Assembly: GCF_901933205.1 (NCBI RefSeq)
Contig: NC_044577.1
Span: 2,925,321 to 2,989,320 of the forward strand
Length of the DNA: 64,000 bases
Source of the DNA: Camarhynchus parvulus
Taxonomy: Eukaryota > Chordata > Aves > Passeriformes > Thraupidae
Reading direction: 5' to 3'
Shown: one piece after another, positions 33,800 through 45,765 of the stretch
Numbering within the stretch: the first letter of the stretch is position 1
Layout of the letters: every line of letters starts with the position of its first letter
The notes under the pieces: model-generated
Told to the model about the DNA's origin: nothing
Databases searched by the model: none
The model's input: only the letters and a program-made list of their open reading frames with translations
Program-made: the position numbers and the translations under genes

Positions 33800-35092
33800 A
33801 AATATATAAATACAGGCAATTCCTTTCCATGCCTTCCATCCCCTGTGTTTTAAAAGCTAAGCTTGCACACCACAAGGAAGCTGGATTCTTGATAAATTTT
33901 TCATTTTCTCTATTGACTTGCTGTTGCAAACCCATGTCCTTTTGCTGTGTAAAGGGCATTCATTTGCCCTGTATCCACATGGGCCCTCTTTCCCCTTTAA
34001 CAACCACCAGAGAGAAACACTTTATTGCTCTTGCTGTGCTGGAATCCTGGGATTTGCTCTTGGCTTTTACCTCTAGCAGAGCTGTGGCTGCACAGGGGTT
34101 GCTGCAGTGGGTCTGTTCTCCAGGGGATGGTCACCAGGGCACTCAGCTCACTGTGTGCCACTCAAGCCATGGTGTGCTGCTGCCTCAGGAGCCCTGCTAG
34201 GATGGAGAGTACCCCAAGGTGGGGATTTTCCCAGGCTCAGCCTGGTTTGGAGCTCAGCCCTGCTGTGCTCCGGAGCCGAGTCATTCCCCCTGGGGTGCGC
34301 AGGAAATAATTCTGTAATTATAAAACAATCTTGACTAATGGCATATTAATGAGGACAGGGAAAGGTGATGCTCCTGGGATGGGCTTCCCCACTGCTAGGA
34401 GAAGGAGGAGGGAATTGTACACAGCTGCTGCATTTGGGGGGCAAAAATGGCATCACATCAGCAAGGTTTGGGTGCAAGAACCCTAAGGAAGGACTTTTCC
34501 TGACTCTGGGTCTATTTCGTCTGCAAAATTCACTGTTGCTCCTGAAGGTGCTGCCTCTGAGCTGTCCACTCTCTGACCAGCTCTTTTGCTCCAGTTTGAG
34601 TCCTTTTGGCTCCCTGTTCCAGCCACATCTGCCGGGCTGTACCATTGCTATCTGCCCTTGTTTTTCGAACCCATCACCTCTACCTTTCCCTACTTTCTGC
34701 CCTACCAAGCCCTCTGCTCTTCTTCACCCCTCAGCATCTTTCCTCACCTTTATCCACCTTCTCTCCTCCATCTCCTACAAACACCTGATGTATTTTCAGT
34801 AGTGTCAGCCTGAGGGCACAAGGAGGATGGTGCCCACAGAGGAGGTTGTGCTCTCCCATCTGATAACATATGTACCAGGCACCTTTCCCTTCAGCTGGCA
34901 GCCTCTGGAAGCCCAAGATGAACCTTTCAACAAGATTAAAGAGATGGTATTAATTGCTATCGATCACGGGTCAACAAATTAAATTGCATCTGCAACTGCA
35001 TCTCTGAAAGGTCTAAATGAGAAGAGTAGTTAATGGCTCTGGCTGGCCCAGAGCTGTGATTAATTAAAGAAAGAAATGAACTACAACATTGG

Positions 35093-35105
35093 AAAAAAAA
35101 AAAAA
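35093..35105. repeat. A13 homopolymer
   Basis: Run of 13 A residues between GG and GGAAGG. No retrocopy is recognisable on its 5' side. Confidence 0.9.
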
Positions 35106-35749
35106 GGAAGGAGATTGGGATGAGGATGACATTCTGTGGTGTATCTGGAGAGTGCCTGATGGGAATTCAGTTCTGGCTCTATCCTGGCAATGGTTTTTGG
35201 GGCTACTGGCACCCCAGTGCTGTGGGGACACTGCCCACCTGTGACTGGCAACTCTTCCACATCAACAGTGGAAGTTTTCCTAGAAAATGATCAGTGCCCT
35301 TTCCTTCTCCCTGTGGTCCCAGAGCTGTGGGATCCCTCAGTGGGACTGTCTGACACTGCTGGATGTGGGGGAATCAGTTTCCCTTCTACAGCCTGAGCCA
35401 CAGAGACCTTGCAGACACATCCGCCATGGGATCTGCAGGGTTTTCCCTCATGTGACCCACAGCATGCTCCTGCTCCCTCTGTGGGGTCCTTGGGATCAAG
35501 GGCTCCCCCTCCATCTCCCCCTTCTTCCCATTTTTTTTCCACAGTGCTGTGCAAGAGTGAAGGGCAAAATCCTGAGCATTGCCCTGTTCCTTAGCAATCT
35601 CCTGCTCTTCCCATGCCAATCCAGCACTGCAGCATCCCCCTGGCAGCTGGGACAAAAGTACTCCTGGGTGGGAATAAGGGTGCTACTGTGACTCCTTGGG
35701 AAATAATGAAGTAGCACAGCATGGAATGGAGATGGTGCTTAATTAATAA

Positions 35750-35825
35750 CGAAGAAAATAATAATATGTGGCACGTATAGTGCTGTACTTGTTCCAAGCA
35801 CTGTACAAACATTAACTACAGTAAT
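35750..35825. repeat. Possible ancient L2/CR1-like or MIR-like repeat remnant
   Basis: The sequence AATAATATGTGGCACG, then CCAAGCACTGTACAAACATT, resembles tails of very old amniote interspersed repeats, in which GCACTGTACAAACA-type motifs are common. It differs in composition from the younger CR1 copies in this window. Family assignment is from memory and uncertain. Confidence 0.4.
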
Positions 35826-37476
35826 TAAGCTGTAATTAATTAGAGTAACTACTAATCAGTGTAAATAATGATGCATCTGGAGGTACCAAAAGGAGTTTGT
35901 GAACTGAAAGCAAATTTCCATGTTCAGGAAATGGTATCAAATACAAAATGGCACCAGTAAAAGTAATAAAAAAGCAGATGGAGGTTGGAGCGAGAACCTG
36001 GGAGCCGTGTTGGTCCATGGCAGCTCCACAAATGGGAATCCTGGTTTGGCAAAGCAAAACTGGTGTAGTGAGTTACTGCTGAAGCACTCCCTGAGCAACC
36101 CATCCCAGCCACAGGATTCTCATGGCTACTTCCAGGCTCCCCATCTGCTCCTCCCACCCCAGCTGCACTCACCAACCCTGTGAAGAGGCAGGAACTGGAG
36201 CAAGGGATGAGATGGGGAATTGGGAGCTTGAGGGGCTGATGATCAGCAGAGTAAAATACACCACAAATATGTAACTTTGGGGTTGTTTTGCTGGTTCACA
36301 CACTTTATATTTAACAAAATAATTTTTTAATAATATAGTCTTTTACACATCAAATATTGTTTCTAGGACCCCTCCCTCCCATTTGTACAGATTTTTTTTT
36401 CTCACTAGTTTCAGGCACACTATTGTTTGTAAGTTTTGAAACTGGATAGTCATTGACAGGCAACAGCTTACAAAGAGATGTGGTGATGATGTCTGGAATG
36501 GTACCAGCTCGGCCTGCAGGGAGCCAGTGCTCAGCCACAGGACAGCATTGCTGTGCTGAGTGCTCCTCCCACCCCTGCCCTCCAGGAAAACACCAACATG
36601 GGGAAGAAATGAAAGTAGAAAGGCATTAGTGTGTATGAACTGAGCCTGATGTGCTGATCTGCTTCAGTGAGGATGCTGTGGGGAGATTTGCTGCCATCAC
36701 TGAGAGCAGGTGCTGGACTGGAGCCTGAACTGTGAACAAAAGGAGCAGCACCACCCCCAAGGATGGCATTGACCAAAAAGCAGGGAACCAGGCATGGACA
36801 GAGATGGGAAAGGCCCCTGTGCTTGCCTGGCCAGGCAGGGAGGTGACATTGGTGGCTTTTTTTTCACAGTATTGCCTGGGAGCTGCAGCCTGAGAAAGGA
36901 GGAGGTACCAGTGCTGGAATCCCTTGGCTGCTGGGGACCTGTGCTCCTGGCAGGCAGGCACAGAAAGCAGCTGCTTTTGAGGGACAGCCCTGACAGGAGC
37001 CCAGCCCAGCCCTGCTGCTCCATGGCTTGCTCTGTCCCCAGCTGTGTGGATGCTCCCAGGGAGAGCCAGGGCAGCTCCCTCCCACTGCAGCAAAGGGTCT
37101 CACCTGCCAGTGAGCCAGTTTAGTGCTGCCACAGCCATGGGACATTCCTGGACACCTCCAGAGTGGGGTGATCCCATATTTTACTTGTGACCTGCTGTCA
37201 CTGAAGGCCATGAAACACTGCCCTTGGCTCCAGTGAGAGCAGCCTGGGGATGGGACAAGGCAGGTGAGCACATGCTCAGCCCAGGAACCAGGGACAGGTG
37301 GGGCCCTCTTCCTTCTGCTCCACCACTGATGCCCCAGCCAGGTATCACACACAAACAAGCCAGGTAAGATGTTGCTTTCATGGAGCACCTTCTGGCTGGC
37401 TGCCCCAGCCTGCCCATGCCGCTGCTGTGGCCTCTGTTCCCATCAAGGTCACACTGACTGTGTAGGTGTCTTCAAC

Positions 37477-37482
37477 TTTATT
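37477..37482 (-). terminator. VWC2L: VWC2L poly(A) signal AATAAA
   Basis: TTTATT on the plus strand reads AATAAA on the minus strand, in context GGGGACAATAAAGTTGAAG. It is the first AATAAA encountered downstream of the VWC2L stop codon, about 650 nt away. It predicts a 3' UTR of about 670 nt. A more distal site is possible. Confidence 0.6.
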
Positions 37483-38132
37483 GTCCCCACTCAGTGGAGA
37501 ATGTGTAACACAGATACAGCTTTGTGTCGTGGCTGTCCAGTCTATACCTGTGCATCTACCTCGGTCCTGCTGCAGGTTACATTCCAGTTGGGATTTTTTT
37601 AACCCCCCCAATCCCTTATAATCTACCTCCCTGCTGTCCTTAGTGCCACCTGTGCTTACAGACACAATCCAAATGCTCCACCTATTGCTCCACTTGCAGC
37701 TGTATTGCCCCGATGATCCCAGCTTAGGAAGAGGCTTAAAAAAAATCAAATCACAATAGCAAAAAAACCTTCAAATAAATAACTGTGAAAAACCCCAGGA
37801 TCCACACTGCAGAAAGTGAGAGCGGTGACTCCATCGGTGCCTCAGGCATCTCCAGGCCAGGAACATGCACGGGCTGTTCTCCTGCTGTCCTCCCCTGCCA
37901 GCACCTGTGACTCCCACAGCAGAGCAGGCACCTGGACCCAGGAACAGAGAGTGTACAGAGGGACAGGAGCTGCAGGGGACACCCTGCCCCACAGGGACCC
38001 AGCTCTGCTCACGTGGCACCCGCCCAGGGCTTGCAGCTGGCAGGAGGTCGGACATGTGGGCAGCATCGAGGCCATTCCTTCATCATCATCATCATCACCA
38101 TCACTGTGAGCGGGCTGTTGGCCAGGGGGCTG
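37483..38132 (-). other. VWC2L: VWC2L 3' UTR (predicted)
   Basis: The interval between the stop codon and the first minus-strand AATAAA. It includes the trinucleotide run at 38081-38104. Overlapping GC-rich open frames on both strands have no coding identity. Confidence 0.6.
38081..38104. repeat. (CAT)n trinucleotide run in the VWC2L 3' UTR
   Basis: Eight trinucleotide units, CAT with two CAC interruptions, begin about 30 bp after the VWC2L stop codon (reads as ATG/GTG units on the transcript strand). It could be polymorphic in length. It is not coding, although a plus-strand frame through it reads as poly-histidine. Confidence 0.85.
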
Positions 38133-38281
38133 CTACAGAGCCTGCTTGCCCTGGCACTCGCGCTTGGAGCACTGTGCTGGCTTCCACCAGTCCCCGTTGT
38201 GGCAGTGGCAGATGTTGCAGTCGTCCACCTTCACCTCGATGCCCGCGGGAATAATGGTGGTGCCCGCAAAGCAGTTGGGAC
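38133..38281 (-). CDS. VWC2L: VWC2L last coding exon (C-terminal VWC-like segment)
   Basis: The minus-strand exon has acceptor TTTCCGCAG, two bases (GT) completing a Gly codon, 48 codons and TAG at 38135-38133. It reads [18 protein letters not shown], then [19 protein letters not shown], then [11 protein letters not shown]. Human VWC2L as I remember it differs at only a few positions (DE for DD, and the tail TV for AL). The CxxCxC cysteine spacing and the WW pair are intact. VWC2L (brorin-like) is a secreted von Willebrand factor type C protein related to VWC2, linked to BMP-pathway modulation, neural and skeletal expression, and AMPA-receptor complexes. Codons are GC-rich and no disruption is seen. 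Confidence 0.98.
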
Positions 38282-38301
38282 CTGCGGAAACACACGGGGG
38301 A

Positions 38302-38520
38302 AACAGGATAAATACTCCATGTTTGGATGGGGCAGCGCTCTGCCCTGAGCTTGGGACAGGCAGGGACCCATGGGGAACAGGATAAATACTCCATGTTTGG
38401 ATTGGGGCAGTGCTCTGCCCTGAGCCTGGGACAGGCAGGGACCCATGGGGAACAGGATAAATACTCCACGTATGGATGGGGGCAGCACTGTGCCCTGAGC
38501 CTGGGACAAGCAGGAACCCA
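38302..38520. repeat. 74-75-bp minisatellite, about three copies, at the VWC2L acceptor
   Basis: Copies start at 38302, 38376 and 38451, each opening AACAGGATAAATACTCCA. They continue TGGATGGGG, CTGCCCTGAGC, GGGACAGGCAGG and ACCCATGGGG. Unit lengths are 74, 75 and about 70 bp (the last is diverged at its end). On the transcript strand the array lies inside the VWC2L intron and its proximal unit starts about 20 nt from the acceptor. It therefore supplies part of the pyrimidine-rich tract and likely branch region. Frames through it are repeat artefacts. Confidence 0.93.
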
Positions 38521-39120
38521 GTGCCAGCCCTTTGCTGGCCATGTCACCAGCACTGCTGTCTGCAGCAATGTTCCCACCTTGCTCAGTGCCCAGCCATGGA
38601 CCCACAGCAATCCCCTCTCATTTTATGGTTGCACTCAGGCACTAAAGGGGAAAATAAAGGGCCTCAAAACTTTCCTCTCTGTTTCTAGAACAAATGGCAT
38701 TGGCAGTCAGCTTTTTCTACTTGGCTGACCACTAATTTAGTACCTCTTTCTCCTTAAATTTTGGCTGCAGGATGGACAAGACCATGAGGACAAGCATGAG
38801 GACACAGCCCAGCCTTCACTGCTCCAGTCTGGTAAAGCTGCAGAGACAAGAGCCAGTCCATCCCCTAGGGCCATTGGCAGCCATGCTCCAACACCAGGTA
38901 ACCCCAAGGACCTCCACCAGCTTGGAGCCATTAACCAAAAATTATTCCTTCCATCACAAATTATTCCATCACCTCTCAAATTAGCTTTCTCATAAAATCT
39001 TGGTTATTCTCCTCAAAGGTAATTCCTTTAATCTGCTTATTATTGCTTTGGATATTTTTTTGGCTTCTTTTTTACACAATATCAAAGCTGAGGAGCAAGT
39101 CAGCAAGGATCTTATTTCCC

Positions 39121-39170
39121 AGTCACAGAATGGTTGGGTAGGAAGGAATCTTAAAGCCCTTTCCTCCTCC
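39121..39170 (-). mobile_element. CR1 LINE terminal fragment
   Basis: AGTCACAGAATGGTTGGGT, GGAAGGAATCTTAAAGCCC is the antisense CR1 3' terminus. About 50 bp remain. Confidence 0.8.
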
Positions 39171-40464
39171 TCATAAAAGCCCCACAAATATCCACTGCCC
39201 ATCTCTTCCTCTGCAAGATCTCTCCTCTTCCCCTCTTATTCCTTCACTGCTTAGTGCCAGGAATTAATGTCAGAGCCACACAAAAAATTCAAGGCAGTCA
39301 CACTGGTGGCATGGGGGGAGCATAAAGACATTCAAAAATTGTTTTGTGGCTCGAGTGCTGCTCTGAAATGTCACCCCTTGACTGGCCACCAGTTTTAATC
39401 TATGCCTCCAGTGCACGAGGTGCATTCCAAAGGAGAGAGCGTGTACAGACATGGAATTATGGGCAAGTTGTTCCTTAACGCTTAGGTTTAAGGCTGGGAA
39501 AGGGAAATGGGGTCCTTTACAAGGCTGGAATCAGGCTGAGCTGTAGCCAGCCCAGTCCAGGGTGCCAGAGAGCTGTTTATGAGTGCCCTGGGTCAGTAAG
39601 GTGCTCCTCAGGGCCCTTTGCTGAACAGGCCACGAGTCTGGCAGGGCTGGGCTTAACCAGACAATTCGGGGTGCCTGAGTGTTCCTTGTGTTTCAGCAGC
39701 CTCCTGCCTTCATTAAAGGCCCCTTCAAACATGGCCTGCTCTGGACTCCCATGGCAAAAACCCCCTCCTTTTCATGGTAATGTAAGCAAAACAGCTTCCT
39801 CTGGAGATTAGGGTGGCAAGGAAAGGGGAAGATCATCTTCCCTCTTGTTGCCCTGCCTTTTGAGCAACTCATTTGAGAGGCCAGTGCTGCCTCCACACCC
39901 ACACGTGTCTGCAGACACAGCTTTGTCTGGAATTGCAGCACTGCCAGCCCATTCTGGGGGCTGGGAGCAGATGGGACGCTGGCACTGAGGGAGCCAGCAG
40001 GGTTTTCTCACTCACAGGTGAGTCAGCTTTGCCTCCCAGACAGGCTTTGGGGGCCCAACACCTCCCTCATGGCACTTTGGCACCTCAGTGGTGCAGGGAC
40101 CATGGTCAGCCAAGGGTGATGGCACTGGGACTGGCTGATGGGGTGCAGCCAGCTGGGAAAAGGTTATTTTTCCTTCATCCTGCTTATCTGTCCATTCCTT
40201 GGCTGCCCTTTCTCCTCTCAGCAGCCCCAGGTCTCTTCTCCCTCCTGAGCTTCCCCAGCAGGTCATATACAAATAAAACAACTAATAAATACCATTTATT
40301 AATGCCCCAGGACAGGGAGGAGCAGAAAGCAGACCCTGAAGCAAAGAGGAGATGGATGAGGGGGATGTGCTTAAGGTCCCCATTGGAGAGGGGATCCCCT
40401 ACTCTGGGGACAGCAGCACAGCAATGTCCCTGTCCCAGCCAGGGACATGGGGCAGCTCTGCACA

Positions 40465-40522
40465 TCTGTAATTAAACATTAATGATCTGCTCCTCTGTAA
40501 TTGAACACTAATGATCTGCCCC
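40465..40522. repeat. 29-bp tandem duplication with TAATGATCTG core
   Basis: Two adjacent 29-bp units start at 40465 and 40494. Both begin TCTGTAATT and contain TAATGATCTGC. They differ at three positions. Each unit carries TAAT-type homeodomain cores. It lies inside the VWC2L intron. Confidence 0.85.
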
Positions 40523-43500
40523 TCTGATCACTGTTGAGCCTGGAGGGACCTGGCAAACATCTCTGTGTCTACCAGAAGATCCTTGGGATACTGCCCCCAT
40601 CCCAAAGGGGGAAAATGACAGCTCTGGTGGGTAAATCCCAGGGACTGCCAAACCAGCCCCCACTGCAGCAGCACTGAGCATCCGTGGGCTGCCCAGGGAG
40701 CTGCAGTCACAGGCTGAACTCAGGGGAAAATCACAGCAATTGGGTTTGTTTTCTTTCTTCTTGGCTTTCAGCAAAATGGAGGAAAACATGACCCCGGGCT
40801 CTGCTGACATCTGGCCTCCTGTGGGATATTCTGCCTCTCTCCAGACAGACTTTAGTACTTTAATTTGGGCCAGCACTGCCACTGCTCTGGGCCTTTTCTT
40901 TCCCAGCACTCTCAAAATAGCCCCTTCTGCATTGCCTGAGTGAAATGGTTTCTTTTGCTCACCACAGTGAGCTGGACAGAGCTTTATTGCATCCTCTCTC
41001 TCCCACTGCTATCCCCCATCCTACAGAAACATGGATTTCTAACAGAAGGCAAAATTTCCACACTGCATGTGTGATAATTCAACTTCAATTCCCACTGCCT
41101 GAAATCCAGTTTTCCAGCACAATCACTACCAGCCAGCCTCTCCCCCTCTGCTTTTTTTTTTCTCCCCCATTTAAATTTCTCTCACCTTCCCATGGAAAAC
41201 TGGATCCTGTTTGTCCAAACTGGGATGCAGCGAGCGTTGCACCCGCAGTGAAGGTGTGAGGAAGAGGCACTCAGAGAAAGAGCCTGCACTGCTGGAATTT
41301 CGGTGCAAATGTGCCATGGCACAGAAAATGCTGCTTGGCAGGAGCACAAGTCACCAGGGAGATTTCCAGAAACTTTGGGATTTATAGAGCTGGCAGCTGC
41401 TGGTGGAGATAACCTCCAGCACCTGGGGTCTGCATGGCTGTGCCATGTGCCTTGGAGAGGCTGCAGCCCTTAAAGCCACAGCAAGAAATCAAGTCCTGTT
41501 TGGGTTTTTTCCCTGTGCAGCAGAGCTCAACAGACTCTTTTAAATTCTCTAATATTATTTTTCCCTCCCAACATTTCAAAAGCTCAGGGCCCCAACCCAG
41601 CACTGCTGAGCACTGGCCTGAGCTTTTCCCACCACAGCTGCTTGGAGGAACTGGATGAGACCAAGATCTGCCAAATCAATGCCAAAACAAACCCCCAAGG
41701 AATGACACAGAACAGCAGCATGGGTTTTTTAATTATCATTCAAAGGAGGACACTGCTCAGAAATATTTGATGACATGTCAAGCACATCAGGTTACTTAGG
41801 ATAATAGCAGCAGGAACAAGAAGCTGCTTTGGGCAAGGGCTCTTGTCCTGCTCTCGGTAAAAGCATCTTAAACCACGACTGTGATGATAACAGGACACTA
41901 ATCACCCTTTTCCTTGCTCAGGGAGACTGATGGGAGAAGTTTGCTGCTCCCACAGACAGTGTAATAGTGAGATTTGCTTTGCTTAATATAGTTAATACTC
42001 ATAAAAGCCAGCAGCACTCCAGGCTGTTTGCTAGAACAGCTGTGAAGATTTTTATGGAGATGTATTAGGGACATTCAGATGCTGGTTTGATGGGAGAGAT
42101 GTAAAAAACATCATATTTGGTTTGTGGTTTGGGGAGAATGATGGAAAATTCTGCAACCATCTGCTGAAGACCAAGTACTTGGGTGATGACCCTGCTCCAC
42201 TGCACCCCTGTTCCAGAAGGACAACACCACGAGCTGATGCCTTGGAGCCACTGTGTGAGATCAGCAGGGTCCCCCCAGCTCCTTGGGACTCCTCAGATGG
42301 GTTTTACTGAGCTCAGCAGCTCTGCCCGTGGCTCTCAGCAGCTCTGAATTTAGCTTTGTGTGTGCAGAGAAGCAATAAAAGGAAATCAAATGTTAATCAA
42401 ACAGCAAGCACGGATCACTTCAGGCCAACTGTGATATTCAGATGTGCCCTGAATAGCATCTTGCCCCAGACAAAGCTCACAGTCTCCACCAGAACGTCTC
42501 ATTGTGCAGCCTCTGATTCCAGCAAGAGCAGAAGCTTCCCCTCAGTAAAACATGTCTCCTGCCACTTCTCTGAGAGCCTCCCCATCCCTTTAGGAAATAT
42601 TAAAGCTGACTCCAGGAGAAATTAGCTTATTCAGTCAATGGATTCCATCAAGGAGAGAGAGGTGCTGATGGCTACGCTTATCTGCCCAGTTAAGACAGCT
42701 GCTAAACAGCAGCTCAATGCAGCAGCCATCCCTCAGGCTCCCAAGTGGTGTGCCCCACTATTGAAGTTGCAAGGGATAAGTGGAAAACTGTGGTGTTTCC
42801 TGACAGTGTTTAGGAATTGAAACATCCTGGAACATCCCCCTGGACGCTCACTCAGCTGAATGAGGCTCAGTGACTTTGCTTTTGGAGCTCAACCATGAAC
42901 ACAACTGGGCATGGGGGTTTGCTGTTGGCAGTGTGTTCTGGCCTGGGGGAGGTGTTTCTACTGAGCATGGCCAAGTGTCTTCCCAGTGGGAAGGCAGATT
43001 TTCCTCTGCATGTCTCCACAAAACAGGCCTCTCCCAGGCTCCAGCATGACCATCCCACACCACAAGCCATGCAGTCTCCAGCACTGGTGTCTGGTGCTGA
43101 AACAACCCCTTGCAAGGCAGCGATCTTTTGAGGATGACACTTGGAATCCACACAAAGATGCTTGTGGATCCCCAACAGAAAAAAGGAAAAAACACAGCAG
43201 AATCCCCAGGCTCTGTCACAGAGGCAAGAAATTGCCTGTGCCTGAATCTTGGGACTTTTTCCATGTCTGGGCTGAGCTCTGTGCTCAGAAGAGAAGGAAA
43301 ACCATCATCTTGTTTTTAATGATGGCTGCCATTTCTGGAGGTGAATACTGCTCCTGTCTGCTGATCCTGCAGGATCTTTTCAAATGTTCATTTAGCTCTG
43401 GTAATGCTATTTATGTGATCACTTCAGATTGCAAGAAAAGAGCTCAATTTGTGGCTTTAATTAAAGAGTTGGGGAGGGATGAAGTCCTGTTTTCATTCTG

Positions 43501-44361
43501 CTATGGAGAGTGTCAGCCCCCCTCTCTCTGGGGGAAGGAGGAGGCAGCAGGAGAAGCAGGAGTGAGACATAAAGAAATCAGCTGGTGATGCTGAGCTTTG
43601 CCCTGCTGAAAATTAAATTTGGTGACGCTCTGCAGGGGTAGCTGAGAACCCCACCCAAAAAAACAACCCTTGGCTTTCTTGTGTTAGAAGGAGGCCAGAG
43701 CTGGAGATCTGGCTCAGAGCATGGCTGAAGCCTGAGGCTGCATTGGGAATGGGGCTGCCATGATCCTGGGATGTGGGGCAGTGAGTTCTCACCCCAGGAA
43801 CCCCTGGCTCTGACCTATATCTGCCACTTCTCAGTGGTGGCAGGAGGGACAGCACTGTGCTGTGGCTCTGCCTGCTCCCTGCTCCTGCAGGTGATGGCCA
43901 TGTCCTCCAGGCTGCAGAGGACACAGCTCCTCCCAGTACAAACACCAGGGGAAAAGAACCCCCCGGGCTCAAAGTCCATCATCTTCCATTCACCCAACCT
44001 CCACAGAGACTCCTGGAGGGCTGGAAATGGGACTGCTTCAGGTCAGTGTCCCCATCCCCATCAAGTCTGGAAGCTGCTTCTCAGCCTGCTCATGCTCTCA
44101 GGCAGCAGTGAGCTCTCCTGTCATGCACAGACTGCATCAATGCCTCAGCTGCCCCCTCAATAAAATCTGTTTGCTGCTCCATTTGAAGGAGGCGCTAAGA
44201 ACTGAACCTGCCAAGCCATGCCAGCCTGAGTGCCGCAAATTAAACCTCCCTCCCTCCAGTGGCCAGTGGTGGCTCCAACACCCTTCCAAACCCCTGCCAT
44301 TTGAAAGCTCAGGAATTGTTCTGTTTCCCTTTTTTTGGCTTGCTGTTGATATTTTAAAATA

Positions 44362-44410
44362 CTTGGCCTCTGTCAGTTTAACTGCATTCCCCCTTGTCCT
44401 GTCCCTGTGT
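44362..44410 (-). mobile_element. Possible diverged CR1 fragment
   Basis: CTCTGTCAGTTTAACTGC, ATTCCCCCTTGTCCTGTCC resembles the antisense CR1 segment that lies about 230 bp from the 3' terminus. The flanks do not extend the match, so this is tentative. Confidence 0.45.
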
Positions 44411-45600
44411 GGCTCCCAGCTCTGGTAACAAGTGTCTCCTCCTTGAGGTGACCTCAAGATGGAAGGTTCACTCTGCCACCCTGTCCAGCCACCCAGTGAG
44501 AGCTGGCTCTGGCTGACAGCTCCTGGAGTCATCTGGTGGTGCCTTCTAGATGTCCACGAGCTTTCAGTCGTGTGCAGCACTGCCCCAAAGAATTCCTCTC
44601 CTCTGAAGTTGATCTGCAGCTCTTTTCCATCCTTCCTGTGTTTTTCACTGCTCAGAAGTCAATGTTAACAGCCCTTCTCAAGTACTGCCTATTTACAGGA
44701 GAGATTTTTCCAGCCATAATTCACATTACTGGGTGCCTGAAGATGCCTAAAAGTTATTTAATCTCTGCATTAAAATATATATATCTGCAGTATCCTTTTT
44801 CAAATTAAATCCAAGTTGCTCACTCCAAGGCAGCCTTCCATCATTAGAAGGAATGCATTAAGAAGGCGAGGGGGAGGTGAAAAGCTCAGTTCAGTCAATG
44901 GGAGCTGTTCCACTGACTTTTGCCAGTGATGCAGCCACACAATAAAGAAAATATAACACAGCAGCAGCTCCCAGCCAGCCCAGTGGGGCAGGGACCTCCC
45001 GGAGGCCCCACATCCCCTCCTGGCTCTCCGCACACCGAGAGGGTCACATCATCCAGGCTTTGCTCAATCTCAAGTCTCTGCTGCCTTGGGAGTCTAATGA
45101 ATGCAGGGCCCCACTCAAGTTCCCTAAATTGTGAGCTGGCACCAGTGACAGAGACTGATTTAGGCCTTTGCACTGCAGTTAGAGAAATACTGATGGCTCC
45201 TTATCCGTCTTAATCAGGGCAGCAAACAAATGAGGGACAGGGAGACATCCAGAAGGGAACACACGGCATTACTCCTCCTTATTGATAGCACAGTTACTTA
45301 ATTTGATGTGGAGACATAACTTTGGGCATCACTAAGTAGTGCAGCAGGGCTGTTTTGGTGCGGGGAAGATCTATGGGTGCAATTTAAAATCCGTCTGTTT
45401 GGCAGCGGTGACGTCCATGGGCGCCCACACCGATCCCAGCTCTGCGGACAGCTGGACACCATCCCTCACCAAGACAGATGGGGACTGTGTCCCTTCCACA
45501 GATAAAATGCAGCAGCTGAAAATGGTGGAGCCCCAGCCCACTCTTCATCTTCTATACTTGTAGGATGAGCTGGACAACAGGGGACCAAGCCAAGACTGAG

Positions 45601-45765
45601 CACAGAATCCCAGAATGGTTTGGGTAGGAAAGGACCTTAAAGCTCGTCCACCTCCACCCTCTGCCATGGGCAGGGATAACCTCTGCTGGACCAGGCTGCT
45701 CCAAGCCCCATCCAACCTGACCTTGGACACTTCCAGGGATGGAGCAGCCACACTTCCAGTGTTTG
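45601..45765 (-). mobile_element. CR1 LINE 3'-end fragment
   Basis: Antisense CR1 tail: CCAGAATGGTTTGGGTAGG, AAGGACCTTAAAGCTCGTCC, CTGCCATGGGCAGGGATAAC, CCAGGCTGCTCCAAGCCCC, CCTTGGACACTTCCAGGGAT, GGAGCAGCCACA. Confidence 0.93.

Larger units (their letters stand above)
33460..37476. other. Intergenic DNA just beyond the VWC2L 3' end
   Basis: It contains the AT-rich palindrome cluster at about 33686-33750, a CR1 stub (33757-33799), an A13 run (35093-35105) and an old interspersed repeat near 35750. The stretch about 34940-35075 is AT-rich and repeat-free. No gene is supported, and overlapping open frames up to 174 codons (minus, 36864-37388) have no recognisable domain. If VWC2L uses a more distal poly(A) site, part of this could be 3' UTR. 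Confidence 0.65.

Noticed and set aside
36864..37388. 174-codon minus-strand frame near the VWC2L 3' end
   Set aside because: It lies just beyond the predicted VWC2L poly(A) site. Other frames overlap it on both strands, and it has no recognisable domain or splice structure.
38013..38348. Poly-histidine plus-strand frame
   Set aside because: It is the (CAT)n run in the VWC2L 3' UTR read on the antisense strand.
38101..38728. Repetitive peptide frames (plus 38327-38728, minus 38101-38610)
   Set aside because: These are translations of the 74-75-bp minisatellite and of the antisense of the VWC2L exon.
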